Shown here: positions 17,165-26,422 of the stretch, in pieces
Position numbering within the stretch: the stretch's first letter is position 1
How the letters are laid out: each line of letters begins with the position of its first letter
DNA from: Pseudobdellovibrionaceae bacterium
GTDB lineage: Bacteria > Bdellovibrionota > Bdellovibrionia > Bdellovibrionales > Bdellovibrionaceae
Direction: 5' to 3'
Assembly: GCA_019637955.1 (NCBI GenBank)
Contig: JAHBUS010000002.1
Span: forward strand, 434,001-498,000
DNA: 64,000 nt
Notes under the pieces: generated by a model
What the model saw: only the letters and a program-made list of their open reading frames with translations
Database searches by the model: none
Told to the model about the DNA's origin: nothing
Program-made: the position numbers and the translations under genes

Positions 17165-18352
17165 ATGGAGATGAATTTAAAATCTAGCATCCTCGCCGCC
17201 GCCCTGCTTTTGCTCTCTTGCGCGGGTTGGGCGACCGATGGTCTTTTCACGAGTATCCACCACCACTACCAAGCGCCGCGCGCGCTCGGAATGGGTGACG
17301 CGTTCGTTGCCGTGGCCAACGACTACAGCGCGCTGTTTTACAACCCGGCCGGCTTGGCGCGTTTGAGCGATGGGCAGATCAATATGGCCGTGGGCACGTC
17401 GGTGTCTCGCGACTTCATGTCTTTTTACCAAGACATTCAAGACACGTCCAAAATCGAAGGCACCGACGCGCAAAAAGCGCAGGCCTACATCGAAATGCTG
17501 CAAAAAAATTACGGCAAGGCGTTTCAGTTGCGAGCCAATCTTTTAGAGGGCATCTGGGTGCGCCCGGGTTGGGGATTGGGGATTTTACCCGGCGATTTCA
17601 CATTGGATATGAGCGTGCACAACCAAGCGGCGCCCGCGATCAGCGCGCGTGCCTATTTGGATTCCACCGTGGCGTTCGGTTATGGCGCCGATGTCAAAGA
17701 TGAGTTGATCCCGGGCCGTCTGTCTTGGGGTGTGACCGGCAAGTTCGTGAATCGCGGCTACTTCAGCAAAGACGTCAACGCCCTGGATCTTGTGGCCGAT
17801 TCGAATATCATCCGCGAGGCCGATCTTCGCGAAGGTTACACGGTCGATGGCGACATCGGTTTTCTCTACACGCCTTACATCGCTGACGAAGGCTTTTGGT
17901 CCGTCTTTCAACTCGCGCGGCCCACCTTTGGCGCCGTGATCCGAAACGTGGCCGAATCCGGTTTCGGGCAGAGCCTGAACCTGATTCAAAAAAATGGGAC
18001 GACCGATCCTCCCGAAAAACTGTACCGCGTTCTCGATGTCGGGACGCGCTGGGAGTATCCGAGCTTCTGGATTTTCGGCGGCCGCGGAACTTTGGATGTT
18101 CGCGATATCGGCCACCCCAACTTTTCGGCGCGCAAAGGTTTGCACGTGGGCTTTGAGTTCGACTGGGCCGTGGCCAATTGGTGGAAGGGTCAGTACCGTT
18201 TCGGGATGAACCAGGGCTTTCTCTCGGCGGGAGCTTCGTTCCTCTTCGCCGTGTTCCGTCTGGATCTCGTGACCTACGCCGAAGATGTCGGCTCCTACGA
18301 CGTGCCCAAAGAAAACCGCGTCTACCTCCTCAAAACCAACTTCGACCTCTAA
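17165..18352 (+). CDS. PorV/FadL-like outer-membrane beta-barrel protein (cluster member 1)
   Basis: The 395-residue protein has a signal peptide (to about residue 23) and then a motif shared by PorV/PorQ, TraF-like and FadL-like barrels: GMGDAFVAVANDYSALFYNPAGL. Long stretches of alternating hydrophobic residues follow. The C-terminus (YAEDVG, then PKENRVYLLK) is clearly related to that of the barrel at 19286 (YGEDIG, then PKEDRRYVLK), so the two are paralogues. Such proteins are transport or secretion-associated barrels; the substrate is unknown. A strong terminator begins at its stop codon. Confidence 0.8.
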   Translation: MEMNLKSSILAAALLLLSCAGWATDGLFTSIHHHYQAPRALGMGDAFVAVANDYSALFYNPAGLARLSDGQINMAVGTSVSRDFMSFYQDIQDTSKIEGTDAQKAQAYIEMLQKNYGKAFQLRANLLEGIWVRPGWGLGILPGDFTLDMSVHNQAAPAISARAYLDSTVAFGYGADVKDELIPGRLSWGVTGKFVNRGYFSKDVNALDLVADSNIIREADLREGYTVDGDIGFLYTPYIADEGFWSVFQLARPTFGAVIRNVAESGFGQSLNLIQKNGTTDPPEKLYRVLDVGTRWEYPSFWIFGGRGTLDVRDIGHPNFSARKGLHVGFEFDWAVANWWKGQYRFGMNQGFLSAGASFLFAVFRLDLVTYAEDVGSYDVPKENRVYLLKTNFDL

Positions 18353-18372
18353 AAGGTGCCTGGCACCTTTTT
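18351..18372. terminator. Bidirectional intrinsic terminator
   Basis: AAAAGGTG and CACCTTTT form a perfect stem around the CCTGG core, with A-runs and T-runs on both sides. It overlaps the stop codon of the 17165 gene and lies beyond the convergent 18432 gene, so it can serve both. Confidence 0.8.
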
Positions 18373-18381
18373 GAAACTCGG

Positions 18382-18404
18382 CGTGTCACCGAATCGGTGA
18401 CGCG
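18382..18404. other. Second hairpin in the convergent intergenic region
   Basis: GTCACC (18385-18390) pairs with GGTGAC (18396-18401) around GAATC, and flanking bases extend the stem to about 9 bp with a wobble. It has no T-run. It sits between the bidirectional terminator and the stop of the convergent lipoprotein gene. Confidence 0.55.
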
Positions 18405-18431
18405 AAGCTAGACCAAAATGTAGCAGCTTGA

Positions 18432-19154
18432 TTACGGGGGGCAGGGGCCGTCTTGCGTTTGCAGATTGGTCCCGATGGTCGTGGGATCGGTGGTGCCATT
18501 GGTGATGGCCGCGAACTGTTCGCAGACCGAACTGTTTTGCTGTGAGGAACCCAAGCAGCTTTGCTGGTACGCCGCGAGAGCCGCTTCGCCGATCACGGCC
18601 GGAGAGGCTTCGCAGATGGCTTCTTTCGCTTTGTCTTTACAATCGTTGGCATCGTATCCCGGAGAGTTGGGGTCGCAGGCGTTGATCAATTCTTCCGTGT
18701 CGGGCAGGGCGGACGACGCGACCGTGGCGATCTGAGCCATTGATGAGAGCAAAAGCATGCCTTTGGATTTGGCTTTCGTGCAGTAATCCATCGTTGCCGT
18801 TGATAAGTTCGTGCGGGCGGTGGCGGCTGTCGGGTTGTTGCCCACGGGTTTTGAAAAAGCCAGCAGGCCGATCGCGGCCAGGGGAGAGCTGTTCGAGGCT
18901 TTCATCTGCTCGGCGATATTCGAGAGGCGCACGGGGTCCATGAATTCTTGGTAGATGAAATTCGCCGAGCAGCGAATCAAATAGGCCGACTCGGTTTCGA
19001 TCCCTTCGACTTTTTGCATACATTCAAGCGCGCCGCTCGAGTCGGTCTTATCCAGACAGTCTTGCGCTTCCGCAACGTAGTCGACGTCTTTCTTCTTGCA
19101 AGCGGTCACGCACACGAGAGAAAGGGCGAGGATCAAAGGTGTTTGCAGTTTCAT
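18432..19154 (-). CDS. Lipoprotein of unknown function (cluster)
   Basis: A 240-residue product with lipobox VTAC (Cys at residue 19) and a lysine-rich start of the mature protein. The remainder is predicted helical, with about ten cysteines, and it ends in GPCPP. Its helical, Ala-rich, Cys-containing layout and Cys/Pro tail resemble the lipoprotein at 20429, and both are neighbours of PorV/FadL-like barrels. I recognise no domain. It is divergent from the barrel gene at 19286 with a 130-base gap. Confidence 0.7.
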   Translation of the reverse strand: MKLQTPLILALSLVCVTACKKKDVDYVAEAQDCLDKTDSSGALECMQKVEGIETESAYLIRCSANFIYQEFMDPVRLSNIAEQMKASNSSPLAAIGLLAFSKPVGNNPTAATARTNLSTATMDYCTKAKSKGMLLLSSMAQIATVASSALPDTEELINACDPNSPGYDANDCKDKAKEAICEASPAVIGEAALAAYQQSCLGSSQQNSSVCEQFAAITNGTTDPTTIGTNLQTQDGPCPP

Positions 19155-19285
19155 CTCTCTAGTTTACGCGATTTTGCGGCGGCCTGGGGGGTCCTGATTT
19201 TTCCTGGACCGTCCCGAACGTCGAGCTTTCACGTGAATGTCTCAAGTCGGTACGCCAAGCGTCCGAAAAGAAGACGAGGATGAAC

Positions 19286-20359
19286 ATGAAGCAAGGACGC
19301 TTATTGACCATTCTAGCCACGCTCGCAGTCGCTTACTCGGCTCAAGGCCGTGAAGTGCGCGAGTTCTACAACGGAGTCCGCTCGCTCGGAATGGGCGGCG
19401 CTTCGATCGCCGTCGTCAATGACGAGACGGCTTTGCTGTCGAATCCCGCGGGCCTCGGCAAGCTGCGGGATTTTTACGGGACGATTCTTGATCCCGAGCT
19501 CGACGGCTCCTCCAATATCACCAACGCCTACTACTCAAAGCCCTTCGGCTCGCCCTTTGAGCCCTCGGAAGTTCAGAAGACGATGGATCTGCAGCGCGAG
19601 TCCTATTATCACGCCAATGCGCAGCTCTTTCCCTCGTTTGTGGTGCGCAACTTCGGGATCGGGATCTTTGGCCGCAATCTGATGGATGCGACCGTGGATG
19701 CGAGCGGCGCGAACATGCAGACTTATTACTTGAGCGATCTGGCGCTGGTGCTGGGCTACAACCTGCGACTGTGGGACGGCCGGATCAAGATCGGCGTGAC
19801 CGGCAAAGCCATCTCGCGCATCGAAATCGACAAGAACCTTCCGACCACGGGCGATCTCAGCATCTCGGGCAATGCCTCCGAAGGTGCGGGCCTCGGTGCG
19901 GATGTGGGCGTGATCCTCACGGCGCCTTGGGCCTGGCTCCCAACGGTTTCGGCCGTCGTGCGTGACGTGGGCGGAACGGGCTTCAACGCGGGCGCGGGTC
20001 TGCGCATGAGCACGACCGAACGTCCCCAGCATATCGACCAAGATATCGACGTCGCCGTGGCCTTGTTCCCGATCCACGGCAACGACCTTCGTTCGACCTT
20101 TACGATCGAGTATCAAAAAATGAAAGAGGCGGGCGAGGCGACGGACAAACTCCGTTATGCCCATCTGGGTTACGAGCTCAACTTTAGCGACATTTTCTTT
20201 GTGCGGGCCGGCGCGAACCAGCGGTTCTGGACGGCGGGACTGGAGTTGTCTTCCGAACACACACAGATCCAAATCGCGTCGTATGGAGAAGACATTGGGA
20301 CGGACAACGCCCCAAAAGAGGACAGGCGGTACGTTTTGAAGTTCTCGATTCGTTTCTAA
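19286..20359 (+). CDS. PorV/FadL-like outer-membrane beta-barrel protein (cluster member 2)
   Basis: A 357-residue barrel with a signal peptide (MKQGRLLTILATLAVAYSAQG). The family motif is SLGMGGASIAVVNDETALL followed by SNPAGL. It ends in the strand KFSIRF with a terminal phenylalanine. It is a paralogue of the 17165 protein by its matching C-terminus. The ATG at 19286 has GAGG 7 bases upstream; the ATG at 19280 is less well placed. It is followed by the lipoprotein and third barrel on the same strand, probably an operon. Confidence 0.8.
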   Translation: MKQGRLLTILATLAVAYSAQGREVREFYNGVRSLGMGGASIAVVNDETALLSNPAGLGKLRDFYGTILDPELDGSSNITNAYYSKPFGSPFEPSEVQKTMDLQRESYYHANAQLFPSFVVRNFGIGIFGRNLMDATVDASGANMQTYYLSDLALVLGYNLRLWDGRIKIGVTGKAISRIEIDKNLPTTGDLSISGNASEGAGLGADVGVILTAPWAWLPTVSAVVRDVGGTGFNAGAGLRMSTTERPQHIDQDIDVAVALFPIHGNDLRSTFTIEYQKMKEAGEATDKLRYAHLGYELNFSDIFFVRAGANQRFWTAGLELSSEHTQIQIASYGEDIGTDNAPKEDRRYVLKFSIRF

Positions 20360-20375
20360 AACGAAATGGGAGAGG

Positions 20376-20390
20376 GGCGCCGCGGGCGCC
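20376..20390. repeat. GGCGCC-3-GGCGCC palindromic element
   Basis: GGCGCC, loop GCG, GGCGCC, flanked by GAGAGG on one side and ATCGG on the other. In reverse complement the flanks match the T-GGCGCC-NNN-GGCGCC-TCTC pattern at 37061-37110. It lies between the barrel gene and the lipoprotein gene of the cluster. Confidence 0.6.
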
Positions 20391-20428
20391 ATCGGCATTT
20401 GAGAGAATAGGTCATGGAGGACCACGGT

Positions 20429-21280
20429 ATGAAACAGAACAAGAAGGCGAAGATCGCGATTGTGGCGATGATCGTTTTTTTGTCCGCGTGCGCGAACGTT
20501 TTCGAGCCCGCGTCCAATAAGACTTCGGATGAGGCGCTTTACGAAGACGCCGTGAAGCTTTTAGACGACGGCAACTACGATGGCGCTCTCGCCAAATTCA
20601 GCGGGCTCAGTGCCAGCTTCGCCAAGAAGACGGCGGTTCGTCAGAACTGGGCGGGCGCCTTTGCGGGCCGCTGCGGTTTGAATTTCGTGCAGTACCTCAC
20701 GTCGCTCGGACAAGACATCACCGGCACCCCGACGTTTTTTCAGTTCTTGGCGAGCGCTTTTGACGGCGTCGCCGTTCATCCCGAGGCGTGTACGCAGGCC
20801 GAAGCTAAAATCAAAGAGATCTGGGCGGCCGACGCGCCGACGGCTTCGCAGCAGCTTTTCATGGCGATCTTGTCGCTGGCAAAAATGGGCGCGATCGTGC
20901 GTTCGGTGACTGACAACAACGAAAACGGCGGACTTGGCAATGGCACGACCGACGCCGAATTCGACGCTTGTAACAACGCGAGTTCGACGGATCCCGATCA
21001 GATCAACGATGCCCAAGTCGTCGAGCTGGTGACGGGGCTTTCGCTGTTCTTGCAAAACATCGCCGGTTTTTCGGCGCAGCTTTCGGGCGACGTCGACGAT
21101 TTGAAGACCGCGCTTGAGACCGGCTGCAGTGCGATGACGCCCAACCCGTGCGCCACGACCGAAGCGTCGGGGGTCACGACGGCGATGATCAAATCGACAC
21201 GAAGAATTTTGGACCACCCACTGATCGGGGTGGGCGTCTGCGCCCAGCTTGATCCGAACAACTGTTGCCCAGGACTTTAA
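20429..21280 (+). CDS. Lipoprotein with TPR-like start (cluster)
   Basis: A 283-residue product with lipobox LSAC (Cys about residue 21). The start of the mature region (EALYEDAVKLLDDGNYDGALAKF) reads like a tetratricopeptide helix pair. The rest is mostly helical and ends in several cysteines (LDPNNCCPGL). The ATG at 20429 has GGAGG 8 bases upstream. Its TAA stop overlaps the next ATG (TAATG), so it is coupled to the third barrel and probably works with it at the outer membrane. Confidence 0.75.
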   Translation: MKQNKKAKIAIVAMIVFLSACANVFEPASNKTSDEALYEDAVKLLDDGNYDGALAKFSGLSASFAKKTAVRQNWAGAFAGRCGLNFVQYLTSLGQDITGTPTFFQFLASAFDGVAVHPEACTQAEAKIKEIWAADAPTASQQLFMAILSLAKMGAIVRSVTDNNENGGLGNGTTDAEFDACNNASSTDPDQINDAQVVELVTGLSLFLQNIAGFSAQLSGDVDDLKTALETGCSAMTPNPCATTEASGVTTAMIKSTRRILDHPLIGVGVCAQLDPNNCCPGL

Positions 21281-22389
21281 TGGTAAGATTGGCCACCGCG
21301 CTCATTCTAACTTTGATTCTTTCGACCGCGAACGCGGCCGAAATGTTTCAATTTGGCGAAACGCCGCGTTCCTACGGAATGGGCGGCGTGCGCGTGGGCG
21401 GAAGTCCCCACGATGCGAGCGCATTTTTGTGGAATCCGGCCAACCTGACCTACCAAAAGGGGATGAACTGGGATTTTTTCAGCATCGGAATTGGAAGCAA
21501 TGCTTACGACAAGTACGAACGCTTCCAAGGTTTTGAATTCCATGGGCTCGAAAGCCTGGATGAACTTTACGGTGAATTCGTGCAAACCGACTTCCAAGGC
21601 GTTTCGGCCTTCACGCTGCCGTTCTTCGGCGTCGCCGTTTACGACCAGGGCTACTTGAGCGCGATCGCGCACAACCCGGCGTTTCCGGTTCTGGATATGA
21701 CCTTCTTGCATGACTACGCCCTCGCGGTCGGCGCTTCGATTCCGCTCGGGCCCGAGGGCTCATTCGGCGTGAACTTTAAGCGGATCACCCGCCGAGGAGG
21801 GCCTTTGCAGTTGGGCGCCAGCGTCCTGGACAACTTGGATAACAACACGATTCTGGACCAGTTCGAGAACGAAGGCATCGGGTACGGGATCGACGCCGGT
21901 TTGATGATGAGAGCCGACGGCCCTTTTCATCCGACGGTGTCGTTGGCCTGGCAGGACATCGGTTCCACGTCGTTTGTGAAAACCAAAGGCACCGCTCCTC
22001 CTGAGCGCATCAAAGACAATCTCACGTTAGGGCTGGCGTTCGAACAAGAAATCCCCCTGGCGGGCATCGCGGGCGGCATCGAGTACCGTCACATCACCGA
22101 CACCGACGAGCAACTCGGCAAGAAGATTCACATGGGATTGGAAGTGAGTCTGGCCAACATCGATTTGCGCGCGGGCTTTTATCAGGGTTACCCCACCTAC
22201 GGTGCGGCCATCGATTTGTGGCTGCTTGAAGTGAACGCGGCGATGTACACGGTCGAGCGCGGGGCCTACCCCGGTCAGACGCCCGACAAGCGCGTGCAGA
22301 TCGGCATCGGGATGAACTTCAGCTTCGATCCGGATTTCAAGATCACCGACGAGTCGGGACGCAAGCGCCGCTTCAAGCAGCGCCGTTAG
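21280..22389 (+). CDS. PorV/FadL-like outer-membrane beta-barrel protein (cluster member 3)
   Basis: A 369-residue protein with a signal peptide (MVRLATALILTLILSTANA). It carries the family motif in a looser form (YGMGGVRVGGSPHDASAFL, then WNPANL). The barrel appears to end at IGIGMNFSF and is followed by a charged tail (to RRFKQRR). It lacks the shared C-terminal segment of the other two barrels, so it is a more distant relative. Start is chosen at the ATG that overlaps the lipoprotein stop. Its end overlaps the convergent transporter gene by 4 bases. Confidence 0.78.
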   Translation: MVRLATALILTLILSTANAAEMFQFGETPRSYGMGGVRVGGSPHDASAFLWNPANLTYQKGMNWDFFSIGIGSNAYDKYERFQGFEFHGLESLDELYGEFVQTDFQGVSAFTLPFFGVAVYDQGYLSAIAHNPAFPVLDMTFLHDYALAVGASIPLGPEGSFGVNFKRITRRGGPLQLGASVLDNLDNNTILDQFENEGIGYGIDAGLMMRADGPFHPTVSLAWQDIGSTSFVKTKGTAPPERIKDNLTLGLAFEQEIPLAGIAGGIEYRHITDTDEQLGKKIHMGLEVSLANIDLRAGFYQGYPTYGAAIDLWLLEVNAAMYTVERGAYPGQTPDKRVQIGIGMNFSFDPDFKITDESGRKRRFKQRR

Positions 22390-23669
22390 TTCGAAGTTTT
22401 TTGGCGGACCGCTTGTTCCTTGGGTTCAACCACCATGAAAAGAAGCGCGCCGCCGGCTCCTAAGAGGACGAGCGTTCCGAGCCAGCCCATTCGATGATCA
22501 TGGAAGAAGTATGTGCCGAGACCGACCAAGAGCGGGCCCAGAATCGACGCGAACTTTCCGATGAGATTGAAGAAGCCAAAGTACTCGCCGCTCTTCTCGA
22601 CGGGAGACATTTTCGAGAACATCGCGCGGCTGAGCGCCTGCACGCCGCCTTGAACCAGCCCGATCAAACCCGCGAGCGCGTAGAAGTGCCACACTTCGCT
22701 CATCATCATCGCCCCGACGACGCCCACCGCGTAAGCCGCCAAACAGATCAAGATCGGTGTGCGTGAACCAAAACGGTGCGCGAGTTTCGAAAAGGCCAGG
22801 GTCGAGGGGAAGCCGACGAATTGAACCACCAAGAGCGCCGCGATCAAATCCGACGACTTAAAGCCCAGCGAGATGCCGTAGTCCACGGCCATATTCATGA
22901 TCGTGTACACGCCGTCGATATAAAGCCAGTACGAAGCGATGAAAATCATCAGGTTGCGCTGCGAGCGCAGTTCTTTGAACGTATGTTTCAGCTGCGACGT
23001 CGACTGGCGCAGGGCCACGCCCCACGTCGCCGGCGCGCGCTCGATGCGGGGTTCGGGAACATTTTTGAACAGCGGAATCGAAAACAGAAGCCACCAGATC
23101 CCGACACTGACGAATGACAGCTTCACCGCGGTCACCCCATCCGGGATCCCGAAGAGCGCGGGTTTCAAGAACATCAAGACGTTCAGGGTAAAGAGCAGGG
23201 CACCGCCCAAATAGCCAATCGAGAATCCAAGCGAACTGGCGTGAATCGACTCTTGGCCCGGGGCGATCGAGGGGAGGATCGAATCGTAAAAAGTGGAGCT
23301 GGCGTTGAAGCCAATCATCGCCAAGCCGTAAAGCAAGGCGGCTTGCCACCAAAGGCCCGCACCCACCAGGCCCAGGCCCATGCTGCTGAGCGCGCCGATC
23401 ATCATGAACACGAAGGTGAAAAATTTCTTGTTGCCGCGCAAATCAGCAAGGGCGCCCACGAACGGGCTCATCACGGCGATGATGAGGCTTCCGACGGACA
23501 CCAGCGTCCCGAGGCGGGCGGTGGTCACGGTCGAGTCGACGCCCGCGCTCCAGTACTCTTTGAAAAAAACCGGAAAGAATCCGGCCATGATAGTCGTTGC
23601 GAACGCGCTGTTCGCAAAATCGTACAGCGCCCAGCTCCAAACTTTACGGTCGGTCTCAAAGATCTTCAT
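22386..23669 (-). CDS. MFS transporter, UMF1/Atg22-like family
   Basis: A 427-residue inner-membrane protein with about twelve hydrophobic segments. The start SWALYDFANSAFATTIMAGFFPVF is the hallmark of the UMF1 (Atg22-like) branch of the major facilitator superfamily, and the ADLRGNKK loop follows helix 3. The substrate is not known for most bacterial members; amino acid or peptide efflux is a guess from the yeast relative. ATG 23669 is used; a TTG 12 bases upstream is possible. It is divergent from addB. Confidence 0.88.
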   Translation of the reverse strand: MKIFETDRKVWSWALYDFANSAFATTIMAGFFPVFFKEYWSAGVDSTVTTARLGTLVSVGSLIIAVMSPFVGALADLRGNKKFFTFVFMMIGALSSMGLGLVGAGLWWQAALLYGLAMIGFNASSTFYDSILPSIAPGQESIHASSLGFSIGYLGGALLFTLNVLMFLKPALFGIPDGVTAVKLSFVSVGIWWLLFSIPLFKNVPEPRIERAPATWGVALRQSTSQLKHTFKELRSQRNLMIFIASYWLYIDGVYTIMNMAVDYGISLGFKSSDLIAALLVVQFVGFPSTLAFSKLAHRFGSRTPILICLAAYAVGVVGAMMMSEVWHFYALAGLIGLVQGGVQALSRAMFSKMSPVEKSGEYFGFFNLIGKFASILGPLLVGLGTYFFHDHRMGWLGTLVLLGAGGALLFMVVEPKEQAVRQKTSN

Positions 23670-23719
23670 CGGGCCATTCAAACATTGACTCCGGGGCCTG
23701 GCAAGACAAGGGTGGAGGG

Positions 23720-26422
23720 ATGCTTCAGGTCGTTCGCATCAAGCACCCCAACCAAAAGAAGGAATGGCTTGACCGGTTTCAACCCGAAACCGAGTCCTGG
23801 CTCGTTTCCGACCTGCGCTCGAAGTACGAAATCCAACAAAAATTGCTTGAGAGCCGTCCTGGTTACGAGGATTGGACCATTTACCGTGCCAGCGAACTGT
23901 GGCGTCTCTTGCTGCGGCGGGCGCGCCCCGAGCTTCAACTGATTCCGCGTGATTTTGCGCTGAGCTGGTTGACCGACGTTCTTCGCCGCGACCGCGCGAA
24001 CTCCCAGAATAAGTTGATCCAGCCGCAGTCGGCAAAAACCCTGCTTGGCGTGATGGATCTTTTTGCCCCGCTCTTTTCGCACCCGACGGGCGCGCAGATT
24101 CTGCGCGAGTTTTTCGAGGCGGAGCCGGTGGCGGCCGAACGCTTTGGTGTTTGGGCGACGCTTGCGCAGCACTACTACGCTCAGTTCGCCGAACAAAACT
24201 GGGCTTTGCCGTCTTGGGTGCCGGCGATTTTGACCAATGAACCCCGCTTACTCGAGTTTTGGGACCGTCCGCTGTGGGTCGATCTCGGGGCGGAGCTTCG
24301 TCAAAGCGAAGTCGAGATTCTCAAGCGTTTGGCTTCGGCCGTCTCGGTGACCGTCCTGGTTCCCGACGTTGTTAACGAAGAGAAGTACCGCTTCTTGCTC
24401 GAACCTTCGCTGGTGCTGGCCCGCGAGAACAAGGTGCACCAGTCGGAGCCCGTGCCCTCGCCGGCGGGAACGCGAACAGCCTTGCGCTTTTCGAGCCCCT
24501 TGGCCGAGGTGAAGCACGTGATCTCGGAAGTGCGCAAATGGGCCGACGCCGGCGTCCCGCTCTCGCAAATGGCCGTGATCGCACCCGATATCGAGGCGTA
24601 CTGGCCTTTGTTGGAGCCGTTTTTGGACTATGAAGGCCTGCCGGTTCAAAAAGATTCGGTGGCCCGGCTTCAATCTTGGCCCCACGTCGGCAAATTTTTG
24701 GCGCGTCTGCGTCTGCGCGCGGGACAGGTGAGCTTCGCCGATTCGGAGCAAGGTCTGTTTGAGGCCGGTCTGCAGGTGCGGTTCGAAAAATTTCAGTCCT
24801 TTTTTAAGCAGGCGCTCGCGCTCGAGGATTTGCAAAAAGAGAAAACGCTGCAGGGGTTTTTCATGCTCGGGCTCGCACCGGCCGAAGAGGTCAATCTCGA
24901 GGAGTTCATGAGCTGGGCCGCCCGCGACTGGCCCGATGAATCCAATTGGGAGCCTTTCGAGATGTTCTTGAAAGACCTTCTTTTGATGGTCCCCCTGGAC
25001 ATCCGCATGCATGTGGACTCGTGGATTTCTTATCTCGAAAGTTTAGCCGCCAAGAAAGAGATCCGGGTCCGCCCGGGCTCGCGCGCGGGGCTCGCGCTTT
25101 TGAACTTAATGGAGGCGGAAGGTCTTCAGTTCCGCAAGCGCATCTTCTTGGGTCTGTCGGAGTCCAACTTTAAAAAGAAAACCAACCCTCTTTTGTCGAC
25201 GCGTGATCTGCAGCGCTTGGGGTGGGATTTCGGTTTCTTTTTGGACCATCCGGAGCAGAACATCTTGAACTTCGAGTTGGAGTGGTCGCTCTTGATCGAA
25301 TCCGAGGACACGCAGCTCTGCTTCCCCGCGACCGGGTTCTCGAATCAGGCCGAGGCGCCGCATCCGTTTTGGATTCAGCAAGGCGGCGGCGAAAAAGCGC
25401 ACCGTCCGGGCTTTACCCGCTGGGACGAGATGCAAAACTCCCGTTTGCCTTTGTCCGACAAGATGAAGCGCGACCTGGGCCAGCTCGAGGTCGCCCCGCT
25501 CGCTCTCACCGAGGCCCCGAGCTTTTCGGCCTCTTCGATCGAGCGTTTTCGCAACTGCGCGTTCCAGTTTGCGGCCGAGCGTTGGTTCAATCTCTTGGAT
25601 CTTCCCGAGCGCGACATGGATCTGGATGCCCGCTCCAAAGGAAGCCTCACGCACAAGCTCTTTGAGCGTCTGACGGCGCCGCCCCGTCGTTTTGACTGGA
25701 CGGACGAGGAGCTTTCAGTTTTGGCTGAAGAGATCCGTTTGGAGCTTGAGCTCGAGCACCGCGACGGGCTGTTTTGGAAAATCGACAAGGCCCGCGCGAT
25801 CTCACTCGCCAAACGCTTTCTGGATTTTGAAAAGAACTGGTTCGAAAAGTTTCCGCAGGTCGAGATCGAAGCGCGCGAACTTCGCTTTGAGTTTTATTAC
25901 GATCCAATTGCCAAAACATTTCATCCCGATCCTTTAGAAGGGCGCCTCAAGTTCAAAGGCGCTCTCGACCGCGTCGAGCATCACCCGGCAGGCTATAAAA
26001 CTTTGGTGGACTACAAGCCCAGTTGGGATCAGAAGCGGGCTTACAACTCGTGGATGCGCGACAACTTTTTGCAGCTTGCGATCTACGCCTGGGCCATGGA
26101 CCGTGGTCTGATCCAAGGGTTGAAGCCCGGCATGGTGACCGGGATCGAAACCTACACGTACCAACCGCTCCGGCGGGGGCGCGGGTTTGTCGCTCCCGAA
26201 GCGGTGGGGCTTACGGCCGAGAAGGCCGCGCCCAAAGATAAAACCTTGGCGGACAAAGAAGCGCTCTATCAAGACCTCGAGCGGCTGCTGGTTGAACTCT
26301 TTGATTTGATTTTGATGGGAAAGATCACCCCGATGCCCTTGAACGGGGAGCACGGCGATTTTTCAATTTGCGACTCGTGCCGATGGAGTGAAGTGTGCAG
26401 AGCACCGCATCTGAACTCGTAG
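23720..26422 (+). CDS. addB: AddB-like helicase-nuclease subunit with Fe-S nuclease domain
   Basis: A 900-residue protein. AddB pairs with AddA to process double-strand breaks for RecA loading. The N-terminal two thirds resemble an inactivated UvrD helicase with no Walker A motif. The C-terminal nuclease domain shows the PD-(D/E)XK core (GALDRVEHH, then LVDYK) and the four cysteines that frame it in AddB iron-sulphur nucleases: C613, then C884, C887 and C893 (C-x2-C-x5-C). The ATG at 23720 has AAGGG 7 bases upstream; the open frame before it is not used. The 3' end overlaps addA by 28 bases. Confidence 0.88.
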   Translation: MLQVVRIKHPNQKKEWLDRFQPETESWLVSDLRSKYEIQQKLLESRPGYEDWTIYRASELWRLLLRRARPELQLIPRDFALSWLTDVLRRDRANSQNKLIQPQSAKTLLGVMDLFAPLFSHPTGAQILREFFEAEPVAAERFGVWATLAQHYYAQFAEQNWALPSWVPAILTNEPRLLEFWDRPLWVDLGAELRQSEVEILKRLASAVSVTVLVPDVVNEEKYRFLLEPSLVLARENKVHQSEPVPSPAGTRTALRFSSPLAEVKHVISEVRKWADAGVPLSQMAVIAPDIEAYWPLLEPFLDYEGLPVQKDSVARLQSWPHVGKFLARLRLRAGQVSFADSEQGLFEAGLQVRFEKFQSFFKQALALEDLQKEKTLQGFFMLGLAPAEEVNLEEFMSWAARDWPDESNWEPFEMFLKDLLLMVPLDIRMHVDSWISYLESLAAKKEIRVRPGSRAGLALLNLMEAEGLQFRKRIFLGLSESNFKKKTNPLLSTRDLQRLGWDFGFFLDHPEQNILNFELEWSLLIESEDTQLCFPATGFSNQAEAPHPFWIQQGGGEKAHRPGFTRWDEMQNSRLPLSDKMKRDLGQLEVAPLALTEAPSFSASSIERFRNCAFQFAAERWFNLLDLPERDMDLDARSKGSLTHKLFERLTAPPRRFDWTDEELSVLAEEIRLELELEHRDGLFWKIDKARAISLAKRFLDFEKNWFEKFPQVEIEARELRFEFYYDPIAKTFHPDPLEGRLKFKGALDRVEHHPAGYKTLVDYKPSWDQKRAYNSWMRDNFLQLAIYAWAMDRGLIQGLKPGMVTGIETYTYQPLRRGRGFVAPEAVGLTAEKAAPKDKTLADKEALYQDLERLLVELFDLILMGKITPMPLNGEHGDFSICDSCRWSEVCRAPHLNS

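Noticed and set aside
22386-23669. Reading the transporter as part of the barrel/lipoprotein cluster
   Set aside because: It is on the opposite strand, convergent, and of a different family; the 4-base overlap alone is not evidence of function.
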